From positions 1 to 64,000 of the forward strand of contig JAHDPO010000002.1 of NCBI GenBank assembly GCA_018434325.1: DNA of 64,000 nucleotides, in the 5' to 3' direction. This DNA is from Clostridia bacterium. Lineage in GTDB: Bacteria > Bacillota > Peptococcia > DRI-13 > UBA5745. The translations under genes were made by a program, and so were the position numbers. Under the pieces are notes generated by a model that worked only from the letters and a program-made list of their open reading frames with translations, had not been told where the DNA came from and did not search any database. Shown one piece after another: positions 1-7,472 of this stretch; within the stretch, counting starts at the first letter, position 1; every line of letters starts with the position of its first letter.

Positions 1-151
1 TTACCGGCGCACCCATGCGCTCCGGACCGTATTCCGGGAAACCTTGCACCTGCTTGCCGGTAAAAAAGGCCACATCCGCCAGCAGCAAGGCTGCTGTCTT
101 CACACCCTGGCCGCCCCGGCCATGCCATCTGATTTCCAGTATATTGTTCAT
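1..151 (-). CDS. 2-oxoacid:ferredoxin oxidoreductase gamma subunit, N-terminal part (cut by window edge)
   Basis: Only the first 50 codons are present, read leftward from an ATG at 151; the gene continues beyond base 1. The peptide starts [20 protein letters not shown] and continues to [13 protein letters not shown]. These are the GRGGQG and YGPE(R)xG motifs of the gamma domain of pyruvate or 2-ketoisovalerate:ferredoxin oxidoreductases, which helps assemble the thiamine diphosphate enzyme that oxidises a 2-oxoacid to acyl-CoA with ferredoxin as acceptor. A strong ribosome binding site (AGGAGG, about 157-163) precedes the ATG. It is divergent from the aldolase gene, and an operator-like dyad (185-199) lies between them, so it is probably in the same regulon. 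Which 2-oxoacid it uses cannot be told from this fragment. Confidence 0.85.
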   Translation of the reverse strand, partial: MNNILEIRWHGRGGQGVKTAALLLADVAFFTGKQVQGFPEYGPERMGAPV

Positions 152-178
152 CCGGCTACCTCCTTATATATTATTTAT

Positions 179-204
179 GTTAACCGATTTCGTAAATCGA
201 TTTG
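179..204. promoter_or_regulatory. LacI-type operator candidate, site 1
   Basis: The sequence reads GTTAACCGATTTCGTAAATC and onward. It contains a perfect dyad, CGATTT-CGT-AAATCG (185-199). It matches the sites at 363-388 and 6663-6688 closely and lies just upstream of the divergent oxidoreductase gamma gene. The LacI-family regulator at 5419-6477 is the obvious candidate ligand; that link is inferred. Confidence 0.55.
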
Positions 205-290
205 TATAATATCATGTGTGAAATTTACTGTCAATAGATATAGGTCTTTTTAAGCAAATCTGACTATTTATATAAGTTTTTGTTTTGATG

Positions 291-388
291 GAAAATTTAA
301 AATCTTTAGCAAATAGGTTATTGACATTAGTTATAATCTATGTTTCTATTATCTTGGGTCTTGTTAACCGATTTCGTTACTCGTTTTC
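291..388 (+). promoter_or_regulatory. Promoter block of the aldolase operon with LacI-type operator (site 2)
   Basis: TTGACA (321-326) serves as the -35 box. An AT-rich stretch containing TATTAT (347-352) follows, but the -10 assignment is uncertain because its spacing is 20. The operator-like GTTAACCGATTTCGTTA starts at 363, where a repressor would block initiation or clearance. The whole block is repeated at 6592-6688 with the same internal order: AATCTTTAG, GGTTATTGACA, ATAATCTATG, then GTTAACCG. This suggests both operons answer to the same regulator. Confidence 0.6.
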
Positions 389-426
389 TACAAAACCGCG
401 AATCAGCGGGCGAAAGGAGATGCACT

Positions 427-1233
427 ATGCGTCAAAACAAATTGAAAGAAAAAATGAACCAGGGGAAAATTGCCGCCGGTATGGGTTTGTTTACAGGAGA
501 TCCTCTTATTGTTGAATTGATGGGTTATACCGGTTTTGATTTCGTCTTTATCGACACAGAGCACACTGCTTTATCCCAAAGCCGGGAGCTGGAAAACCTG
601 GTGCGCACCTGCGACGCCGTAGGTATGTCGGCAGTAGTCCGGGTGGCCGCTAACGATGAAGTAATGATCCGCAAGTGCTTTGAGTTTGGCGCCGATGCCG
701 TCGTTATTCCCCATGCCCGTACTGCGGAAGAAGTACGCAAAATGGTAGCGGCAGCTAAGTTTCCCCCTCAAGGCGTAAGGGGAGCAGCTTCCGATTGCCG
801 GGCCGCCAGTTTCGGCGCCACTTCTGATTTTGACTGGGCCGAATATGTGGAACGCAGCAACAAAGAAACCATGATTATTCCCATGGCTGAAGACATCGAG
901 TTTTTTGACAATATCGATGAAATTATGGAAGTGGACGGCGTGTCCGGTTATCTGTTTGGGCCTACGGATCTTGCCATGTCCATGGGTATCGTTAAGCTTT
1001 ATCAGTTGGATAATCCCGTTATTAAAGAAAAATTCCAAATGCTCATTGAAAAAGCTAAAGAAAAGAATATCCCCCTGATGTGTCCCGTTGCCCCTCCCAC
1101 GGTGGAAAAAGCCAAGGAGCTGGCTGAAAGCGGCGTCAAGATGATGATCTTCCGCAATGACGTGACCAATTTCAAAGGCATGCTGCAAAACATGATGGAG
1201 AATATTGTCAAACCGGTCCTGGAAGGTAAATAA
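427..1233 (+). CDS. HpcH/HpaI-family class II aldolase
   Basis: A 268-residue protein of the HpcH/HpaI aldolase family, metal-dependent cytosolic enzymes that split 2-oxo-4-hydroxy acids into pyruvate and an aldehyde. Expected active-site residues are present: His46 in DTEH, Arg72 in VRV, metal ligands Glu155 (MAED) and Asp181 (GPTDLAMSMG, 178-187), and GVRG at 117-120. The start at 427 has AAAGGAG just upstream; the frame is open further upstream but runs through the promoter and operator. It leads an operon with a dehydrogenase and a TRAP-TAXI transporter. The pairing resembles garL-garR (ketodeoxyglucarate aldolase and tartronate semialdehyde reductase). The true substrate is not determined by sequence. 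Confidence 0.88.
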   Translation: MRQNKLKEKMNQGKIAAGMGLFTGDPLIVELMGYTGFDFVFIDTEHTALSQSRELENLVRTCDAVGMSAVVRVAANDEVMIRKCFEFGADAVVIPHARTAEEVRKMVAAAKFPPQGVRGAASDCRAASFGATSDFDWAEYVERSNKETMIIPMAEDIEFFDNIDEIMEVDGVSGYLFGPTDLAMSMGIVKLYQLDNPVIKEKFQMLIEKAKEKNIPLMCPVAPPTVEKAKELAESGVKMMIFRNDVTNFKGMLQNMMENIVKPVLEGK

Positions 1234-1265
1234 TCCGCCGCCGGCTTGGAAAGGAAGTATGCATT

Positions 1266-2132
1266 ATGGTAATTGCGGTAATCGGGCTGGGTGAGGTTGG
1301 CTCTCGTTACTCGGTAGGGATGGTGAAGCGCGGAGCAAAAGTCAAGGGATACGACATTAAGTTTCACGATCCGGAGCTGATGAAGCGTTTTTTACCCTAC
1401 GAGGAAGAAGGCGTTCAACTGGTCAATAGTCCGGAAGAGCTTATCGTCGGCAGCGATATCATCATCTCTGTTACCTCTTGCCACGAGGCACTGGAAACCG
1501 CCCAAATGTACCTGCCCTATTTGAGCAAAAACCAGATTTATGTGGACCTGAATTCCTCCGCGCCCAAAGTGATGGAGGCCGTTGACAAGCTTCTGGAGGG
1601 TGTTTGCACCTTTGTGGACGGCGCCAGCATGAATTCCATTACTCAATATGGCATCGCCACCCCAGTGGTCCTATCGGGCAAGCATGCTCAATACGTTATG
1701 GATGAACTGAATAAAGCCGGCATGAGTGTGTCTTATCTGGGGCCCGGAATCGGGCAGGCTTCCGCTTACAAAGTAATTCGCAGCATCTTTATCAAAAGCT
1801 GCGAAGCCGCTATCATGGAATCCCTCTGCGCCGCCCGCAGGCACGGAATCGCCAAAGAGGTTTTCCACTCTATCTGCGACATGATCGGCAATGATACGGA
1901 AGAAGTGATGGCTACCATGATACGCACCAACGTCATCCAATCCAAACGCCGGGCCGACGAGGTGGAAGGGGTGGCTGACATGCAGGAAGCAGAAGGCCTT
2001 GAGCATACCATGTCGCTGGCCACCACGAAAAAACTCAATTGGCTGGCCACTCTGGGCATGCAGGAAAAATTCAATTACCAAGTGGCAGAGGATATGTACG
2101 AGGTACTGGATGCAATTCTTGCCAGGATGTGA
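1266..2132 (+). CDS. NAD(P)-dependent beta-hydroxyacid dehydrogenase-like protein (DUF1932 type)
   Basis: A 288-residue protein with an N-terminal Rossmann fold (VIGLGEVGS, residues 5-13) and an all-helical C-terminal half of the 6-phosphogluconate/3-hydroxyisobutyrate dehydrogenase superfamily. Lys169 in GQASAYKV is at the place of the catalytic lysine of that superfamily. Such enzymes interconvert a 3-hydroxy acid and its semialdehyde or oxo acid with NAD(P). The C-terminal part looks like the DUF1932 subgroup rather than classical GarR. The gene follows the aldolase by 32 bp with AAGGAAG before the ATG, so it may reduce the aldehyde the aldolase releases (inference). A close paralogue lies at 12059-12931. 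Confidence 0.82.
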   Translation: MVIAVIGLGEVGSRYSVGMVKRGAKVKGYDIKFHDPELMKRFLPYEEEGVQLVNSPEELIVGSDIIISVTSCHEALETAQMYLPYLSKNQIYVDLNSSAPKVMEAVDKLLEGVCTFVDGASMNSITQYGIATPVVLSGKHAQYVMDELNKAGMSVSYLGPGIGQASAYKVIRSIFIKSCEAAIMESLCAARRHGIAKEVFHSICDMIGNDTEEVMATMIRTNVIQSKRRADEVEGVADMQEAEGLEHTMSLATTKKLNWLATLGMQEKFNYQVAEDMYEVLDAILARM

Positions 2133-2168
2133 CATTCTTACAGTCATCTAATATTGAGGAGAATTTTT

Positions 2169-4163
2169 ATGTTCAAGAAGAAAAAAGAAGAGGAAGTGCT
2201 TGCGCCGCCTGTCCCTGTGCAAAGCGGTCTGGACCCTATTGAGGAAGGGGTGGACGAAGACGGTGCATCGGTCCGTGTTTATAGCCGCAACGCAACGAAA
2301 TGGGTTGTCTCTCTGATTGCTATTTCCATGACCCTGTTTCATATATACGGATTGATCATTAGCATCGTCGACCCCACTATTTTTTATATGTGGCACTGGG
2401 GATTTGGTCTTACTCTTATCTTTCTGATGTATCCCGCCCACAAAAAGGCAAGCCGGAAGACTATACCATGGTACGATATTCTTGGAGCTCTGGCTGTGGC
2501 GGTAATCACCTTCTATGTGGTTACCAACAGCACAAAATATCTTTACCGTTGTATGATCAATGCTCCTTCCGCCTTTGATCTGCTCTTCGGCACTCTGGCC
2601 ATTTTGCTGACTTTGGAAGCAGCCCGGCGCACAATCGGCAAAGGCCTGCCCGTCGTATCTATTGTCTTGATTATATATGCCTTTGTGGGTAACTATTTGC
2701 CCAGCCTTATTGCCAACAAGGGCTACGGGTTTTCCCGGGTTGTCTCTTATTTGTTCAGCATGGAAGGTCTATTCGGTACCGCCATGAAGATGTCCGCAAC
2801 CAACGTCTTTCTGATGGTGCTTTTTGGCTCCTTTCTCACCGTTTCCGGAACGGGGGACATCTTTATGCGGCTTGCCATTGCACTGGCCGGCGGTAAGCGG
2901 GGCGGCCCTGCTAAGGTTTCCGTTGTATCCAGCGGGCTTTTCGGCAGCATCTCCGGCAGCGCTGTGGCCAATGTGGTAAGCACCGGCACTTTAACTATCC
3001 CGCTGATGAAGCGGGTGGGCTATAAGTCGGAATTTGCAGCAGCCGTGGAAGCAGTCGCTTCCACCGGCGGCCAGATTATGCCTCCTGTTATGGGAACTGG
3101 AGCTTTCCTAATGGCGGAAATGCTCAACATACCTTATTCCACCATCTGTCTGGCCGCTATTATTCCGGCTTTGCTGTACTATTTCAGTGTCTTTATCTCC
3201 ATTGACTTGGAGGCGGCTAAGAACGACCTGAAAGGCATGGACCAGTCGGAGATTGAAAATCCTATCAGTGTCATTAAAGAAGGCTGGCTGCTGATTATTC
3301 CCATTTTGATTCTCATTTATTTTATCGCTATCCGCCAATTAAGCATCAGCCGGTCCGCTATTTACTCCATTATCTCCTGTATCGGATGCAGTTGGTTTAC
3401 GAAGGATCACAAGATGGGGATTAAAGAGATCCTCAAGACCTGTGAAATCGGCGCTTACCGGACCCTTACCATCATCTCCGCCGTAGGCTGTGCCGGCTTG
3501 GCCATCGGTATTGTCATGCTGACCGGCATGGGCGTCAAGTTTACCCTTTTGGTAAGCCTTCTGGCAGGAAGCAACCTGTTTCTCGCTCTTTTGTTTACGG
3601 CTTTGTCCGCAATCGTTTTGGGCATGGGCCTTCCCACTGTCGCCGCCTATATCATCTGCGCCACCATCATGGTATCCGGTCTCACCGGGCTGGGTATTCA
3701 ACCTATTGCCGCCCACATGTTCATCTTCTATTATGCAATCCTGTCTATGCTGACGCCGCCGGTGGCACTGGCCGCTTACACGGCTGCCGGTATTTCCGGC
3801 AGTAATCCCACCACCGTTGGCTGGCTTTCGGTTCGGCTGGGAACGGTTGCTTTCGTATTACCCTTTATCTTTATCTATGGACCGGCCCTGCTCTTTGTCG
3901 GAACAGCGGCAGAGATTGCCATCGCCTGCATTACCGCCGTTGTGGGCATCTATTGCTTTACCGTGGCCCTATATGGCTGGCATGCAGGCTCTGCTCTTAA
4001 TCTTCCGTTAAGAGGCATTCTCCTGGCAACCGGCCTGTGTATGGCCATTCCCGGAACCTGGACAGATATAACCGGGATTATCTTGTTGATCGTCTACATC
4101 TTGGTTTACAAACCGGCACGTATATGGATCATAAACAAAATAAAAATAGGGAGGCCGTTATGA
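2169..4163 (+). CDS. TRAP transporter fused permease (DctQM-type, TAXI system), copy 1
   Basis: A 664-residue inner-membrane protein combining the small (4 TM) and large (12 TM) TRAP permease subunits. The large subunit has the conserved stretches GGPAKVSVVSSGLFGSISGS (SGLFGSISGSAVANV region) and STGGQIMPPVMG, and later GMGLPTVAAY and MLTPPVALAAY. These proteins use an ion gradient to import a solute delivered by a TAXI receptor. The ATG at 2169 has GAGGAG 8 bases upstream and is preferred to the in-frame TTG at 2154. The cytosolic N-terminus is rich in Lys and Glu. The stop overlaps the receptor start (ATGA at 4160-4163), showing translational coupling. Copy 2 is at 10014-12026. Confidence 0.92.
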   Translation: MFKKKKEEEVLAPPVPVQSGLDPIEEGVDEDGASVRVYSRNATKWVVSLIAISMTLFHIYGLIISIVDPTIFYMWHWGFGLTLIFLMYPAHKKASRKTIPWYDILGALAVAVITFYVVTNSTKYLYRCMINAPSAFDLLFGTLAILLTLEAARRTIGKGLPVVSIVLIIYAFVGNYLPSLIANKGYGFSRVVSYLFSMEGLFGTAMKMSATNVFLMVLFGSFLTVSGTGDIFMRLAIALAGGKRGGPAKVSVVSSGLFGSISGSAVANVVSTGTLTIPLMKRVGYKSEFAAAVEAVASTGGQIMPPVMGTGAFLMAEMLNIPYSTICLAAIIPALLYYFSVFISIDLEAAKNDLKGMDQSEIENPISVIKEGWLLIIPILILIYFIAIRQLSISRSAIYSIISCIGCSWFTKDHKMGIKEILKTCEIGAYRTLTIISAVGCAGLAIGIVMLTGMGVKFTLLVSLLAGSNLFLALLFTALSAIVLGMGLPTVAAYIICATIMVSGLTGLGIQPIAAHMFIFYYAILSMLTPPVALAAYTAAGISGSNPTTVGWLSVRLGTVAFVLPFIFIYGPALLFVGTAAEIAIACITAVVGIYCFTVALYGWHAGSALNLPLRGILLATGLCMAIPGTWTDITGIILLIVYILVYKPARIWIINKIKIGRPL

Positions 4164-5239
4164 AAAAAAGGAAACTATTTGCATTGGCACTGGTTTTTGC
4201 CCTTCTGCTCGGAAGCCTGACTGCCTGCGGAAGCACCGGACAATCTTCTAATTCCACCGCGCCTACTAATCCTGCTCCTCCTTCCACCCAGCCCTCCGGC
4301 GACCAGCCCCCTGCTGCCGGCGGCGAGGTTCCTTTCCCCGATAAGAAGGTAACGATTGCCATGGGCAGCGCCACCTCCGGCGGCACCTTCTATATTTACT
4401 GCGGCGGTGTTGCCACCGTTGTGGGGCAGAACACAAAGAATATTGAAATCGCTATTGAGGCTACCCAGGGTTCGGGAGCCAACCTGGAATTACTGCGCAA
4501 CGGTTCCGTGGATATCTGCATCTCTGAGGCCAGCATGGGTTATGACATCATGACAAGCCAAGGTGACTATGTGGGCACTGAGCCTTTTAAAGGGCTGCGG
4601 GCCATCTCCGCCTGCTACGCCAATAAGTGGATGGCGGTCACCCTCGATGATAAAATTACCGACACCACCCAGCTTGACGGTAAAAAAATCGGCGTAAGCA
4701 CCTACATGAGCGGCGCCCACCTGGGCTCTATCAAGATTTATGAAGCCTTGGGCATGAAAAATGTCTCCTATACGAATACGCCTTATGCCGACGGCTTTAC
4801 CGAGATGTTCGAGAAGCGTCTGGACGCCTGCTCCATGCTGACCGGCCATCCCTCTTCCCCCATCATTGAGCTGGAAACCAAGGCTGACATCAACTACGTC
4901 AAGCTTACCGAGGATCAAATCAATACCGTGCTGACCGCTGTGCCCGCCTATTCCAGGGACGTGATTGAAGCCGGTACTTACAAAGGCCTGACCGAGGACT
5001 ATGATACGGTATCCAACTGGGTGGTACTCTATGTTCGCGAGGACATGGATGATAACCTGGTCTACCACATTGTAAAAGCCATCATGGAAAACAACGAAAC
5101 CATGGTCAACACCCACGCCGTGGCTGCAGCCAGCATTCCGGAGAATGTGGTCAAGCAGGTGATGCCTCTTCATAAGGGCGCCATCAAATATTATGAAGAA
5201 ATCGGTATTACAATCCCCGACAACCTGAAGATAGACTGA
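4160..5239 (+). CDS. TAXI-family TRAP solute receptor lipoprotein, copy 1
   Basis: A 359-residue extracytoplasmic receptor. The signal peptide ends in lipobox LTAC with Cys23 as lipid anchor, followed by a Ser/Thr/Pro-rich linker (about 24-60). The mature domain has the TAXI signatures GSATSGGTFYIYCGG, EATQGSGANLELL and KKIGVSTYMSGAH. It hands substrate to the fused permease encoded just upstream, whose stop it overlaps. TAXI substrates include glutamate, 2-oxoglutarate and other dicarboxylates, but sequence does not identify the ligand. The receptor is about 45% similar by eye to the one at 8667-9737; both carry TEDQIN and KGLTEDY-type stretches. A terminator follows at 5277-5320. Confidence 0.92.
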   Translation: MKKRKLFALALVFALLLGSLTACGSTGQSSNSTAPTNPAPPSTQPSGDQPPAAGGEVPFPDKKVTIAMGSATSGGTFYIYCGGVATVVGQNTKNIEIAIEATQGSGANLELLRNGSVDICISEASMGYDIMTSQGDYVGTEPFKGLRAISACYANKWMAVTLDDKITDTTQLDGKKIGVSTYMSGAHLGSIKIYEALGMKNVSYTNTPYADGFTEMFEKRLDACSMLTGHPSSPIIELETKADINYVKLTEDQINTVLTAVPAYSRDVIEAGTYKGLTEDYDTVSNWVVLYVREDMDDNLVYHIVKAIMENNETMVNTHAVAAASIPENVVKQVMPLHKGAIKYYEEIGITIPDNLKID

Positions 5240-5276
5240 TTCTTACCGGAACTCCCCTCTTTATAAATATCTCCCG

Positions 5277-5320
5277 AAAAACCTGGAACGCTCTTACTAT
5301 CTGGGGCTTCCAGGTTTTTC
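5277..5320 (+). terminator. Intrinsic terminator after TRAP-TAXI operon 1
   Basis: The stem AAAACCTGGAA (from 5278) pairs with TTCCAGGTTTT (from 5308) across an 18-base loop, with a run of T in the 3' arm and beyond. It separates the aldolase operon from the LacI-type gene. Confidence 0.75.
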
Positions 5321-5353
5321 GATTAAAATATTATGCTTTTCTCTATAATGACG

Positions 5354-5382
5354 TTGACATAATCTTTCTATTTCTATACAAT
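5354..5382 (+). promoter_or_regulatory. Sigma-A promoter of the LacI-type regulator gene
   Basis: TTGACA (5354-5359) and TACAAT (5377-5382) are spaced by exactly 17 bases, 36 bp upstream of the start codon. No copy of the GTTAACCG operator motif is visible here, so the regulator may not control itself. Confidence 0.75.
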
Positions 5383-5418
5383 TCTACTAAAATGTGATAA
5401 CGAGGTGATTGAGCATAA

Positions 5419-6477
5419 ATGGACAACCGTATCACCATCCGCGATATTGCGGCTAAGTCTGGCGTCTCTACGACAACGGTTTCCAGATACCTCAACGGTA
5501 AATATGAGTTCATGTCGGATGATACCCGGCAGCGTATTAAAGCCGTCATCCAAAAAACCGGTTATCGTCCCAATAAACTGGCTGGCAGCTTAAAAACGGC
5601 ACGAACCAACACCATTGGCCTGGTGCTTTCCAATCCTGCCTCTAATCTGTACCCCTTTTTAATTGGCAGCATCTGCAACAGCAGCACTCTTTTAGGCCAG
5701 AAGACTATCGTTATCACCACCGACGAGGATGAAGAAAAAGAGCGTGTCCAGGTAGAAGAACTGATAGACAGCCAGGTGGATGGCCTTCTGGTATTTACCG
5801 GTACCAATTTAAGCTTCTATGAAAATCTGCGGCAAAAATACGGCCTGCCTATTGTACTGGCGGACCGGGTACCCATCAGCACCCAATTGGATTGGGTGGC
5901 CATCAATCATTATGCCGGCACAGCCAATGTCATCAAGTACTTGATTTCTAAAGGCTATGAAAAAATTGTTTTAGTTGTCCGGGAAAATCGCAGCCACCGG
6001 GGAACTATTGCGCTCAGAGAGCAAAGCGCTGAGGAAACCTGCCGGCTGCATTTTGGGGATGACAGCCATTTCAAACGGATTTTGATCCGCGAAGACAATG
6101 CCGGATCGCTGATTCACGGCAATAACGAGCATATCCTGGACTGCTTGGAGCTTTGTTATGCGCAAAGCCGGGATTGTCCCACAGCGGTTTTTGTTGCCGA
6201 CGGTATTTTAATGGGCCGCTTTATTTGCGGTATATACCGTCTCGGCTTAAAGCTCTCCTCCAACTTCCATTTGGCCGGATACGATATTTGGAATTTTAGC
6301 ACCCTTCTGCCCCAGCCCATCTGTACAATCGAACAACCCCTCTTTGACCTCGGGACTCTGGCTACCGAAATGTTGGTTGCCCGTATTTCGGAAAGATTTT
6401 CCGATCAACAGGATCAGGATGGACCCCGCTTGCCGCTGCATAAACTGCTGGATTGTTCCATCTCTTATCCCGGATAA
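5419..6477 (+). CDS. LacI-family transcriptional regulator
   Basis: A 352-residue repressor. Residues 1-60 form the LacI DNA-binding head (ITIRDIAAKSGVSTTTVSRY then LNGKYEFMSDDTRQRI and the hinge GYRPNKLAGSLKT). The rest is a periplasmic-binding-protein-like effector domain. A ribosome binding site GAGGTGA precedes the ATG at 5419. It lies between the two catabolic operons of the locus, each preceded by a copy of the GTTAACCGRTTTCGT motif, so it is the best candidate for their regulator. The effector is probably the imported acid or a pathway intermediate. Binding to these sites is inferred from position and the usual palindromic CG-centred operators of the family. Confidence 0.9.
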   Translation: MDNRITIRDIAAKSGVSTTTVSRYLNGKYEFMSDDTRQRIKAVIQKTGYRPNKLAGSLKTARTNTIGLVLSNPASNLYPFLIGSICNSSTLLGQKTIVITTDEDEEKERVQVEELIDSQVDGLLVFTGTNLSFYENLRQKYGLPIVLADRVPISTQLDWVAINHYAGTANVIKYLISKGYEKIVLVVRENRSHRGTIALREQSAEETCRLHFGDDSHFKRILIREDNAGSLIHGNNEHILDCLELCYAQSRDCPTAVFVADGILMGRFICGIYRLGLKLSSNFHLAGYDIWNFSTLLPQPICTIEQPLFDLGTLATEMLVARISERFSDQQDQDGPRLPLHKLLDCSISYPG

Positions 6478-6522
6478 GCTAAAGGTCGTCTCAAATCAAA
6501 CTTGAAAAAGCTGCGTTTGTAA

Positions 6523-6550
6523 ACAGGGATCACCCATCCCTGTATTTTGT
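6523..6550 (+). terminator. Terminator after LacI-type gene
   Basis: ACAGGGAT (6523-6530) pairs with ATCCCTGT (6536-6543) around a 5-base loop, followed by ATTTTGTT. It lies 46 bp after the regulator stop codon and before the next promoter block. Confidence 0.65.
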
Positions 6551-6591
6551 TGTGCCTGCTTTTCTTACATTGTAGTTGCCTGCATTAGAAA

Positions 6592-6688
6592 GAAAATTTA
6601 TAATCTTTAGTGAATCGGTTATTGACAAAGATCATAATCTATGGTTTTATTATGTTAAGTTTGTTAACCGGTTTCGTTATACGGTTTC
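6592..6688 (+). promoter_or_regulatory. Promoter block of the RraA/dehydratase operon with LacI-type operator (site 3)
   Basis: The block duplicates 291-388. TTGACA is at 6622-6627, TATTAT at 6648-6653, and GTTAACCGGTTTCGTTA begins at 6663. An inverted half-copy, GAATCGGTTA (6612-6621), overlaps the -35 box, and a palindromic AACCGGTT follows at 6718-6725. Sites on both sides of the core promoter would allow co-operative or looped repression. The -10 box is uncertain. Confidence 0.6.
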
Positions 6689-6764
6689 GTTAGGCGCTTT
6701 TTTTGTAAATACTGGAAACCGGTTGACTAACTGCAGTCAAATAATAAAGAATGGTGTGAATGGA

Positions 6765-7445
6765 ATGTATAATGTATTCAAGAACTACAAGAAGGTTCCC
6801 AACGAAATTGTCGAAGCCTACTCCAAGCTTGAAGAAAGCGCCTCCATCAATGAATCTATGCCGCAAAAAGATGGGGCTCTGCATTCAAGTCTTCGCCCGG
6901 TGTGGCCGGGAATCCGGATGTGCGGTACGGCTGTGACCGTGCAATGCGGTGTGGCGGACAACATTATGCTGCATAAAGCCGTCTCCATGGCAGGCCCCGG
7001 CGATGTGCTGATGGTAGTCAACAAGGGTTATGACGAGGCCGGCGGTATGTTCGGCGGCATGATGGCGGCTACACTAAAAAGTCGGGGCGCTGCCGGCTTA
7101 GTAATCGAAGGAGCCTGCCGGGATACCATGCTGATCAAAGACCTTGACTTTCCTGTATTTTCTAAAAATATTTCAATTAAGCCCGCCACCAAAATATCTC
7201 CCGGCATCATCAATTCCCCCATCATCATAGGCGGCGTTCTGGTTTGCCCCGGCGATTTAGTTTACGGCGACAACGACGGCGTAGTCGTGGTGCCGCGAGA
7301 GCAAGCGGAAAAAGTATTGAAGACAGCCCAGGCAAGAGAGGAGCGTGAAAGCGGCCAGCTAAAGAAAATATTAAATGGTGAAATGACCACCTTCGACTTT
7401 TTTGCCGCAGAATATGCTCGGCTGGATTTAAAAGAAGAACCTTGA
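6765..7445 (+). CDS. RraA-like / HMG-CHA aldolase family protein, copy 1
   Basis: A 226-residue protein of the RraA fold, which includes 4-hydroxy-4-methyl-2-oxoglutarate/4-carboxy-4-hydroxy-2-oxoadipate aldolases with oxaloacetate decarboxylase activity. The motif GLVIEGACRD contains Arg119-Asp120, matching the catalytic Arg-Asp of the aldolases. PGDLVYGDNDGVVVVP is the conserved C-terminal part. It therefore probably acts on a 2-oxo acid rather than inhibiting RNase E. The ATG at 6765 is chosen from where family similarity begins; no strong ribosome binding site is visible and a GTG at 6756 is possible. It is the first gene after promoter block 3 and is 27 bp from the dehydratase gene. A divergent paralogue is at 12973. 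Confidence 0.8.
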   Translation: MYNVFKNYKKVPNEIVEAYSKLEESASINESMPQKDGALHSSLRPVWPGIRMCGTAVTVQCGVADNIMLHKAVSMAGPGDVLMVVNKGYDEAGGMFGGMMAATLKSRGAAGLVIEGACRDTMLIKDLDFPVFSKNISIKPATKISPGIINSPIIIGGVLVCPGDLVYGDNDGVVVVPREQAEKVLKTAQAREERESGQLKKILNGEMTTFDFFAAEYARLDLKEEP

Positions 7446-7472
7446 AAATAAGAAAGAGGGAGTAAACGAACA

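Noticed and set aside
340-426. N-terminal extension of the aldolase
   Set aside because: The extra 29 codons run through the operator and promoter, while the ATG at 427 has a good ribosome binding site and begins where family similarity begins.
6576-6764. N-terminal extension of the first RraA-like protein
   Set aside because: It spans the conserved promoter block and operators; homology to the family starts near 6765.
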